Of a stretch of 64,000 bases of DNA, positions 55,042-64,000 are shown in pieces. The notes under the pieces were generated by a model. That model saw nothing but the letters and a program-made list of their open reading frames with translations. It was not told where the DNA came from and did not search any database. Both the position numbers and the translations under genes were made by a program. This stretch comes from Leuctra nigra (lineage: Eukaryota > Arthropoda > Insecta > Plecoptera > Leuctridae): positions 19,455,246-19,519,245 of the forward strand of contig OW203773.1 in assembly GCA_934045905.1 (NCBI GenBank), written 5' to 3'. Position 1 is the stretch's first letter. Each line of letters begins with the position of its first letter.

Positions 55042-56894
55042 CTTGAAGCATTACGAAGCTAATTACAAAGTTTCAACCTTGTTTTGTAAATTTATTTTAC
55101 TGTTATTATGACCAGGTTAGCGTAACTATTATTAAACAAATGTTTTATGTTAATTATATTATGTATGCTTTGATTATAAAAGAATAGGAATGTGTATCAA
55201 CTCTCATTATAGTATCTGAAAATGTCAAGTTTGAATGTACGCGCCATGTCCAGTTTGAATGTGCGCGCCGATTATACCCACAAGGTCGAGTGAGTCTGAT
55301 GATGCACAAGGTCGAGTGCGAGCATAGAAGGAAGTTCTTGGCGAGTCAGGGTGTTTGGACATGCGCAGAAGTCCAAAGTGAAGACTTAGCGCTTAATCCA
55401 CGGCTCCGAGATCCTGTCGATTCCTGCACTGGTAGCTTTCTGCGGAATTCGCTGATTGGTAAACTAGCGGCGAGTAAAAATTTTGATTGGACAAGCGTCG
55501 GGTGCGGCAGGACAGAGAGTGGGGATAGCGTCAGCAAGATTCATGGACATCATTACTACATTCATACTAGTAGAGACGGTTGTCTCACTCCTATACCGAT
55601 AACATTGACCGCAGTGAAGCCTTTTCAGACCCTGTGATTGGGGAAATCTGGGTGGCCCCGGTGATTTGAGCGACGTCTATAGCGTGAAGAGTGAACTACT
55701 TGATGACCAATCTCTGACGATGGCTCAACCGCTAATTCATAGTTTACACTTGATGTGCCTGCTGGCACGCAGAATAGCTGTTATTTGACGATATTTAATA
55801 GTTTTATAGTTTAATTGTAAATTGCTGATATAAAACAAAAGAAGATCGTGCATAGCATATAAATGCAACGACGGCTCAATGGGTAAATTTAGCAGTTAGT
55901 TCATATTTTTACCACTAGTGCTGATATATGCGCTAACGATGCCGGGTACCCCAATTATTTCTCATGTCGAAAAGGCTTCACGTTCATTGGTGGAGTGAGA
56001 ATACCTCTGCTACAGTGTAAGTGTATATCTATATATATCTCTCTGCCGTGGCGTCAGTGAAATTCGAGAAGAGGTTTTTGAGAGCAGAGCGTGCACAGCA
56101 GTCAACCGAGCAGGTCCACGACACTTGAGTCAACCAAATGACCACGCGGTCGGGAAATTTACCGCTGATAATATATTGTGAAGTCATCAAATGGGTTAAA
56201 AGTGTAGTATATTAATCCGAGCTATATTAAAAGTGTTTTTCGAGAAGTTTTTCGGCCAACAAGTCCGACAGTTTGACAATGGAGGCTGTAAATACCGTGG
56301 ACCGGTGCACGAGGATGGATCATCCTATACTACCAGGTATGCTGGAGGACCCACACGTTATCTAATCAGTGAATACCAAGTGACCACGTTATTGGAGGCG
56401 ATACGGAGGGAGACTGCGAGAAACTCGGGCCAAGTTGTGGTTCCCGTAACGGCAGGAAATCGCCGTCCTAAAACGGCGTGCCCACCCATGGGTCGAGACG
56501 GCTTTGGCGGCAACCATCCTAACCCGTCAAGCAAGAAGAACAATCGGTGTTTGCGCGTGGGATTGGAACAATGAACGATGGATATGAATGGAAACGCACA
56601 AGGTTTGATGTACCACACTGTATTTCATTTTGTAATGTATGAGACAGGAAAGCAGTTAGCTCTAGCACTTGGCCAAGTAGGATTTCATGACAGTGTAATT
56701 GTTTTACATGATCTAGTAATTATATCAGTATACTAAAATAATTGTTTTGGACTATAATTATTTGCTCTACCATCTGAGTTAGTTTTCCTATGATTTTCGA
56801 AGGTATGTTTATTTTCAGAGGATTCAATATCTTTATATATTTATTCCTGAGTTTGTTATTATTCTACCGGGCAAGGGTAGTAGCATCTCAGAAT

Positions 56895-56914
56895 TGGCGC
56901 CCAACTTTAGGGGC
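56895..56914 (+). promoter_or_regulatory. Primer binding site, with a duplicated block downstream
   Basis: TGGCGCCCAACTTTAGGGGC resembles the lysine-tRNA primer site. The block TCTCAGAATTGGCGCCCA recurs about 125 bp downstream (57012-57029). The 5' LTR probably ends just before this site (CA at about 56889). Confidence 0.6.
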
Positions 56915-57349
56915 TTGATGAGGTCGTTTTGGCCCCCACGAATAACCTTTGACAAAGAGTTTCTTTCAAAAAAAAAATTGAATGATGTGTGTTGTAAAAG
57001 AATGGCCGCAATCTCAGAATTGGCGCCCATTGTGAGGCTCGATGTGGGTTGTATTATTCCCCATGAGTACCTTGAAGGCTGGAGTCTCGTATTTTATATA
57101 TTTGAGTTAGTTTTGGTCCAAAGCAAGGTAATAGGGTTTTGCGAACTTGGTCATGAAGGCAGGGATACAGGGATAAGAAAGGGAATGGATAAGATACCTA
57201 CCTACTATTTGAAATGCAGGTTCGAGTTTTAATTAATTAGTAATTATGCATGGTAATAAGTTGATGCATGGCATGTTGTAGTTAATGAATGCTGATCCGT
57301 ATTAGACTGGACTCGTGAATTTTAAGTAGGTACTTTGTTGTGCCACAGC

Positions 57350-58954
57350 ATGAGCGGAATTGAGGATACGCTGTGTGTCACGGCGGATGAAGGTGTAGGC
57401 GTAGAGGACGTTGTGTTAGAAAACGCGGAAGACCAGATTAGTGACCTCAAGTCAGATGCTGGCAGTAACGAATGGGATCAGAAACCTGTTTATGATGCGA
57501 GAGGGGAAATTGATCGAGTCAAAGAAGGTTTTGATGAAAAGTTTGAACAATTTCGGGAGGAAAATAGAAGTTATGCCAGAGAACAGCGTGAGGCTGTTCA
57601 ACAGTTTCAGGAAGCTGCTCGGGAAAGTATGGCTGCAATGCAGCGCATGTTTGCGGAAATGTGTGATAGGCATGACAGGGAAGCAGGCCGTGTTGGTATT
57701 AATGAGGTCAAGGTTGACCAAGTCAAGGAAGGTTTAGATAACCTTACGGAGAAAGTAGATAAGTTGGAGACGGAAGGGGAAGACTTTTGTCAAAACGTAG
57801 ATGTTAAGTTTGGGCTGTTGAACGGGACCATGAACAACATAAATCAGAGACTGGGACGACAGGAATTGCAATCGGAGGAGCAATATGATGTTATTAACGT
57901 AAATGTTCGTTCGGAAGTTGAAGGGATAAAGAAGTCAGTTAATAAATATAGTAGTGTATGTGAGAGTAAGGCAGCCAAGCTAGAAAACAGGACTGTCAGG
58001 TTGGAGGCCCAGCTTGAACAAACGGCGACAAATGTCCAAGCAAGTATTGCAAAGTTGCAAGAAGGCTACGAGAGCGAGGTGCGGAATATTAGCCAAGCTC
58101 AGACGGAATTTGAGAAGAAGTTTAAGATTAATTTGGATAATACTAGTGTGGTCATCAATGGGAATGGGTGCGGCAATATCGTGACGCAGTTAACAACGGA
58201 ATTAAGAAACGAAGAAATCGTATATAACGGACGAAACGAGCAGTTGCATGTCCTCGAGTTTATTCGGTTAGTAGAGATGAAGTTCAAACAGCACCAGAGT
58301 TTGACGGGGTATCAGAAGTTGGTGGTGGTCTCGACGGCCATGAGACATTTAGCGAAGACCTGGTACAGAGAGCAGGTGTACGAGGATTATGATGAATTTA
58401 AACGGGGCATTGTGGGAAAGTTTTGGGGAATACGCGAGCAGTCGTATGTGTTAGAGCAAGTCTACAATGGGAAATACAACGGAGTTCCGAGCATGTCGGA
58501 ATATTTTAAGAAGCTAGTCAAGTTAGCAGGTTATCTTCCGAATGCCATGGAAGACGGGGAATTGGCGAGGCAGTTACTGCGCCATCTACCGATAAAGACA
58601 CGTGAATTATTAAATACGAGCAAGGGAAGTACGAAGGAATTAATCAAACAGTTGGTCGATTGCGAGAACGAGGGCCTTTACTGTGTGTTGTTGAACACGA
58701 AGTATCAGGGTAACGGAAACAATCGTAGGGGACCGCCAGTAGATAACCCCATGCAAAATGTGAACCAAGTTGCAATGCGGAGGAATGATGCTAGGGGAGG
58801 TTTCCGGGGCCGAGGACGCGGAGGTTACCGTGGAGGCGGCGCGCAAGGCGGGTATCAAGGAGGCGGTGAACGCCGAGACGAGCAAGCGGACCGACAGAGA
58901 GATGAACGATATCGCAATCGGGCGGAAAACGCGCAGATCCAGGGAAACGGATAG
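57350..58954 (+). CDS. Gag-like protein of the gypsy-like element
   Basis: 534 codons, ATG (57350) to TAG (58952-58954). N-terminal acidic and coiled-coil region (to about residue 260), then a Gag fold (VLEFIRLVEMKFKQH, LAKTWYREQVY, GKFWG, LRHLPIKTRELL) homologous to the Gag at 43908, then an Arg/Gly-rich tail (RGRGRGGYRGGG) instead of CCHC knuckles. It forms the particle and binds RNA. The frame contains G GGA AAC at 58942-58948, right before the stop. Confidence 0.88.
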   Translation: MSGIEDTLCVTADEGVGVEDVVLENAEDQISDLKSDAGSNEWDQKPVYDARGEIDRVKEGFDEKFEQFREENRSYAREQREAVQQFQEAARESMAAMQRMFAEMCDRHDREAGRVGINEVKVDQVKEGLDNLTEKVDKLETEGEDFCQNVDVKFGLLNGTMNNINQRLGRQELQSEEQYDVINVNVRSEVEGIKKSVNKYSSVCESKAAKLENRTVRLEAQLEQTATNVQASIAKLQEGYESEVRNISQAQTEFEKKFKINLDNTSVVINGNGCGNIVTQLTTELRNEEIVYNGRNEQLHVLEFIRLVEMKFKQHQSLTGYQKLVVVSTAMRHLAKTWYREQVYEDYDEFKRGIVGKFWGIREQSYVLEQVYNGKYNGVPSMSEYFKKLVKLAGYLPNAMEDGELARQLLRHLPIKTRELLNTSKGSTKELIKQLVDCENEGLYCVLLNTKYQGNGNNRRGPPVDNPMQNVNQVAMRRNDARGGFRGRGRGGYRGGGAQGGYQGGGERRDEQADRQRDERYRNRAENAQIQGNG

Positions 58955-59003
58955 TGTCGCGAGAGAACAGCGCAAATCACGTGACAGATTTCATGCAGCG
59001 CGA
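58942..59003 (+). promoter_or_regulatory. Candidate gag-pol -1 frameshift signal
   Basis: GGGAAAC aligned to the gag frame as G GGA AAC, 3 nt before the gag stop; the -1 frame is open from 58906 (TGA at 58903-58905) into pol. TCGCG (58957-58961) can pair with CGCGA (58999-59003) after an 8-nt spacer; this stem is short. Confidence 0.65.
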
Positions 59004-62000
59004 AATTTACAACATTAACATGTACGGCGGGAATGAGCTTTTGGAAGAGGAAGTAAATGACGTCAATGGAAGTGGGTTCATTAAATGTCCGGAGATTTTA
59101 GTAAGCATTCAAGGAAGAAATGTTATTGGTCTACTTGATAGTGGAAGTGAGGCGACATGCATTAGTACCGAGTTGTTTGAAGAGGTACATGCCAAGAATG
59201 CGAAGTTAGAAATATTACCCGTTGTCGGGGTTAGCATTATCGGAGCAACTAGCTCGAAGGGTCAGAAGGTGAACAAGCAAGTGTTTCTACCTATTACTAT
59301 TGAAGGTATCCCAGCGGAGATCGTGTGTCTTGTCGTACCGGGACTACAGAGAGAATTAATAATCGAAATTGATTCGATGTCACAGTTGGGAGTTCGCATT
59401 TGTTTTGATTCCAACTCTATCTATGTTAAGGGGAAGGAGATTAATGGAAATAGTACGCTATTTGAAGGGAAGTGTACGTCAGAAGTCTTGTCAATTTGTC
59501 TGGAGATTAATCAGATGGAAGAAGGAACACAGGATAGGCAACCGCAAGAATTTTGTGAAGTCAGGTTCGAAGCAGATGAGGACAAGGAAGGTGGAAAGAA
59601 GGAGGCCATTGAATTGACGTCAGAGCAGACGGAGAAGCTAGAAGACTTGTTGAAGAGGTACGAAGGTATATTCTCTACTAAACCTGGATTGATTGGAAAT
59701 TACGAACACAAACTGAAGGTTAAAGACGTTAAATTCTACTTCAATAAAAGTTATTCAGTTCCATTTCCACACCGCGAGGCCGTAGAGAAGCAATTGAAAT
59801 GTATGTTGGACTAGGGAATTATTGAACAAGCAACATCGCCATATATCAATCCATTAGTCGTAGTTGTGAAGAAAGATAACTCGGTTCGCTTATGTCTAGA
59901 CGCGCGCAGTTTGAACGCCATCTTGATTCCAGAATATGAGACGCCGGTGGAACCAGATGATCTTTTACAACAACATCACCAGAGTCATTGGCTATCCACT
60001 ATAGACCTCGTATCTTCGTTCTGGCAAGTGCCATTGGAGAAAGAGAGTAGGAAATATACTGCTTTTAAGTATGGCGGACGCGTTTATTGGTTCAAAGTTT
60101 TACCGTTTGGTTTGTCCATAAGCATTGCTGCTTTTGCCAGGGCGTTGGAATTTGTGTTGGGTCAGGAATTGAGTGATTCAACCATAACTTATGTTGATGA
60201 TATTCTTGTGGTTAGCAAAACGTTCGACGAACACGTGGAGAAGCTTTCGTTACTGTTTGAACGATTCAAGAGAGCAGGAGTAACAGCGAACTTGAAGAAA
60301 TCGGTATGGTGTTGTGAGGAGGTGCCCTTCCTTGGACACATGCTGGGGAGGACTGGAATTCGACCGAACCCGAAGAAGTTGTTGGTCATACAGAATTGGC
60401 CTATTCCAACTAACCAGAAGCAGCTGAGAGGTTTCATTGGACTATGTAGTTTCTTCAGGAAGTTTGCTGCGAAGTTTGCTGTAAAGATGGAGCCGTTGCG
60501 CGGACTATTACTCAAGAAATCGGTCTGGAAATGGGAGGAGAAGCATACCAGGGCTTTTGAAGAGGTTAAATTGTTATTTGTGGAAACGTTACAGTTATTG
60601 CACCCGGACTTCAGGAAGGAATTCTGCATTCAAACGGACGCTAGTTACTATGGAATATCGGGAATGTTATACCAAATCGGTGAAGATGGCGAGATTCAAG
60701 TAATTAGCATGGCGTCAAGACTATTAAAGGCGGCAGAATTAAACTACAATACGTCGGAGAAAGAGTGTTTAGCCATAGTGTATGCCTTTGAAAAGTTCAG
60801 ATTATTCGTGAGGGGAGCCGTGAAAGTAAGCGTGATCACGGATCACAAGGCGTTAACATTCATGTTGAAATGTCGGTTGTTGTCAGGAAGGCTCACAAGA
60901 TGGACGCTTTGGCTTCAACAGTTTCGTTTCGAGATACGTCATTGCCGAGGGAAGGATAACGTGGTGGCGGACATTTTAAGTCGGTTACCAGGGACAGAGA
61001 ATGGCGAGATCTACGATGGTGAACATCAAGAAAAACACGTTGGACTTTATGAGGTAATGATAGCATGTAGTGCGAGTACGAAGAAAAGATTCGCGTCGAT
61101 TGGTGCTGAACAGAAGACAGACTCGCAATTTGTGAACGTGTGGACACAACTGGACGACGTAGCTACCAGGGAGAAGATAACTGAATTCAAATTTCATGGA
61201 GGCAAGCTATTCCACAAAGGAAGGAGGGACACGGGCTGGAGACTTTGTATTCCAATATCTATGATCAAGGAATTGATTATTGAGATTCACGAAGAGTATG
61301 GTCATTTTGGCGAGAAGAAATGTCACATGGCAATGAAGCAATTGTTTTACTTCAAGAATATGGCAAGAAGAATTCGTATGATCTTGGGAGCATGCGACAC
61401 ATGTCAGAGAGTCAAACATCAGAATTGTACGTCACATGGGACTTATGCGTCGATAATACCGAAGGGCCCAGGTTGCATTGTTGCAACTGATCTCTATGGA
61501 CCGTTACCGAAGGGGAAGTTTGGCATTCGTTACATCCTTGTTTTTGTCGACATTTTCTCTAAGTTGGTGAAACTTTATACGCTAAAGAATATTACAGCTG
61601 TAGCAGTGGCTGGCAAAGCTGAACTATACTTGAAGGACGTACAAGTACCGCTGAAGATACTATCAGACCATGGAACACAATATACCTCTGGACAGTGGAG
61701 GACAACTCTGGAAGCTTATAATGTCGTACCTATCTTCAGCACGATAAGACATCCGCAGAGCAATCCAGCGGAGACGATCATGAAAAGTCTGGGACGTATG
61801 TTCAGGACCTACTGTTCGACTAAACACACTTCGTGGGGCGAATACGTACCGAGAATCGAGAATTGGATCAACACTAGTTATCACGAGAGTACCGGGTTCA
61901 TGCCAGATGAATTGCATTACAATAGGAAATTTGTGTCAAAAACGGCGAAGTATGTAGCATTTCCCGAAGAAGGAGGAGCTGAGATTCCGCATGACACGAA

Positions 62001-62304
62001 GATCGTACTAGCAGAAAATCAACTGAAGAAGATGGGTGAGAGAAGAAAGAAATTGCACGAAGAAAAGTTCACAAAGAAGACGGTGTTCAAGGTGGGCGAT
62101 TTGGTGTTACTCAAGGCGATTCACGTTTCGAATTATATGTCAAAAGAAACCAAGAAGTTTTTCGAATTGTACTGTGGAGTCTACACTGTGACAGCCATCC
62201 GAGGGAAGAACGCATACGAATTGACAGATGAAGCTGGAGTGATCAAAGGAATATACAATGTTGTATTGCTGAAAGCATACAAGCAAATGGGCATGATTGT
62301 CTGA
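58949..62304 (+). pseudogene. Pol polyprotein (PR-RT-RNase H-IN), one in-frame stop
   Basis: About 1,118 codons in the -1 frame relative to gag. Domains in order: aspartic protease (LLDSGSEATC, near 59131), reverse transcriptase (LSTIDLVSSFWQVPL; YVDD at 60190-60201), RNase H (QTDAS, SEKECLAIVYA, TDHKALTF), zinc-binding HHCC of integrase (H-H then CDTCQRV near 61385), integrase core (ATDLYGP, SDHGTQYTS, then NPAE), and a GPY/F-type end module. A single TAG at 59812-59814, between protease and RT, interrupts an otherwise open frame; the reading frame is the same on both sides. The enzymes would process, copy and integrate the element. No env-like frame was recognised downstream. Confidence 0.9.
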
Positions 62305-64000
62305 GACTCAGTTGGTCAAGTTTCAGTCTGGCAGTTCTGTTCTAGTAGGAAGTGGGTGTAAATATTCAACTGATAAAGAAGTTAGTAAATAAGTTAGTTC
62401 GTAATATTGTTAGTTAGAAGTGTATGAATGTGATGAATGTTTTGGTCGAGTTTGTTGATAAAGTAAGGTCTGGTGGGGTGGTTGGAACTGCAAAATATAA
62501 CGAAGTCAGGGAATGGTGGGGTAGATCAAGATGGATAGGCAAGTGTGTGTGAAAATAGCGTGTGAATGTATGAAATAGAGTAAGAACAGTGGTGTATGCG
62601 TGCGTCATTAAAATTTGCTTATTTTGTTTATAAAATGTCATGCAACATCTTGTGGGACTTGCCCGCAGGATTAAATAAAGTATGAATGAGAGGGTGTAAG
62701 AGAGGGGAGAGGGGAGAGCACCAAGTAGAGCAACGCGTCTCTCGTGCTAATTAATTTTAAGAACTGGAACCGGTATTGTAAGTAAAGTCTACAAACGCCC
62801 ACACGGAACTTTGGAAATGTGTACGAAATCCTAAAAAAAAGAGGTAAGAATTAAATAGCAGCATGATGCAGAGAACGAGACAACGAAGGCGAAACGGGGT
62901 TCAACGCGCACCCTAAAAGCCTGAGTAACGAGGACAGCGGTGAAGTAAGAGGTTGTCACGCTTCCCGTGCAACAACAATTTTATCAAGAGAGAACGACGT
63001 CGACGTCTTGTTGGGCTGCAGTAGGGAGGTTACGGTGGGTCTATCTTGAATGATTAGCCACTGTATACAGTCCTACAAAGTTTGGAAATCAACCTAGCAA
63101 AAATAAACGGTGCTGTTATTGAAGAAATTGGACGGAACGAATTTTACGCAGGTAACAGCAGGGTAATAATAGTTGTATATACATGGGTGTGTTTGCAAGA
63201 GTGAGAAAATGTGGAATGAATCGTGAATGAGGAAGAGAGAGTGTGTGTAGTTCAATGTGATTGTAGCAGAGCTCTGGGTGGATAGTTTGGCGATAACTAA
63301 TTATCAACAGAGGGAGAGTGAAGAGAAAAGTTTGCACTGGCGATAACTGTGCATTGGTGGAACGAAGGATGAAGGAAGGCATGCAGATTGCGTAAAATGT
63401 GCATTGGCCGGGAAAGAGTAAAAGAAAGCAGGGGAGAGGATGGTTGTTGAAAAAAAGTAAGAGATAGCATTGTAAGTTGTGTGTGTGAATGAATTAGTTT
63501 TTAGTCGTAAATAGTTAGAATAAGTTAGTGTCATTTATTTTGTATTAGAATTAGTAGAAAGTGTTTCAGTTGGTAATGTTGGAAGAATGTGTGTGCGAGA
63601 ACGTTTGAGTTAACGATGTCAGGGTTCGAGGCCAGTCTGGGCCAAGTGTGAGTATAGCATAGCTATGATTTTCTAGGGCAAGGTCGCGCGACAGCTGTCG
63701 AGGTGAAGCGAGGTCATTCTGGAAGGAATGTTGGATAGGTCAAGTTCAGACAGTTGCTTGACAAGAGAAGTGTTTGCAGAGTTGCACTCTATGTTTATTG
63801 AACAAGGAAGTAGAATTTGATTTGCTTGGTGCATGGCGCATGTTTATGTGGATATACGGTATGGTATATAAGAGTATTTTCGTGATTTTAAGTAGTTTTT
63901 GAGCTAAGGGACTTAGCGAATTTCGAAGTTTCGAACTTTGTTTTTCAAAGCAGTGGTTGCATGGTAAGCGGTTCGAACGGGAATCTTTTGGTTTCTAGTA
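62305..64000. other. 3' region of the gypsy-like element
   Basis: No coding frame accepted. Purine-rich blocks near 62692-62716 and 63307-63330 could be polypurine tracts. A TATA-like site near 63870 suggests LTR-type sequence at the right edge. Confidence 0.5.

Larger units (their letters stand above)
55222..64000 (+). mobile_element. Ty3/gypsy-like LTR retrotransposon (boundaries not resolved)
   Basis: Order: long 5' region, primer site (56895), gag (57350-58954), pol in the -1 frame (to 62304), then at least 1.7 kb of further sequence to the window edge. The left limit is a guess: a tandem GTTTGAATGTRCGCGCC pair begins near 55230, just after the Ly6 3' UTR. A TATAAAT is present near 55858 and another, TATATAAG, near 63870. 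I could not match the 5' and 3' regions to each other, so the 3' LTR may lie beyond the window. Confidence 0.8.

Noticed and set aside
62305..64000. 3' LTR of the gypsy-like element
   Set aside because: I could not match any part of this stretch to the 5' region 55.2-56.9 kb by eye; it may lie beyond the window. A self dot plot would settle it.

Overview
The window is a repeat-rich animal (arthropod) nuclear segment. Support comes from spliced GC-rich exons in AT-rich introns, a gustatory-receptor-like relic, a Ly6/three-finger protein of the insect type, and a dense mix of Helitron, hAT, piggyBac-like, mariner-like, non-LTR and LTR elements. An insect, possibly a hemipteran, fits best; this is inference, and the species cannot be told from the sequence.

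Layout. 0.25-2.3 kb: a degraded Helitron (minus strand) with a TIR element nested in it and a hAT MITE nested in that. 2.9-19.9 kb: the 3' part of a DENN-domain gene (DENND2-like Rab GEF), eight exons, plus strand, with small non-autonomous DNA transposons in most introns. Its third exon has been amplified into 24 tandem 153-bp units, each carrying the exon end and a 5' splice site. 20-33 kb: mostly non-coding DNA with MITEs, T-rich and A-rich tracts, a decayed gustatory-receptor-like gene (minus) and a family of long-armed foldback elements. 33.7-49.4 kb: the last two coding exons of an unrecognised single-pass membrane protein (33714-33890 joined in phase to 48471-48577). The intervening 14.6-kb intron holds a degenerate ~270-bp tandem array, a hAT MITE, and a full-length but broken non-LTR retrotransposon whose 3' UTR was hit by a very young LTR retrotransposon. 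The terminal exon of this gene is itself amplified into seven 128-bp units, each with a 3' splice site and a stop codon. 51-55 kb: a possible first exon, a TTAA-flanked TIR element with a broken THAP-domain gene, and an intact Ly6-family exon. 55.2-64 kb: a Ty3/gypsy-like element with gag and a pol broken by one stop codon.

Most notable: (1) two host genes in one window have splice-junction-containing exons amplified in tandem, one set of donors and one set of acceptor plus stop; (2) the young LTR element has no pol but keeps a canonical -1 frameshift heptamer (GGGAAAC) in the gag overlap, followed by a potential stem, which would fuse Gag to an unrecognised charged protein. The same heptamer sits at the gag-pol junction of the autonomous element 13 kb away.
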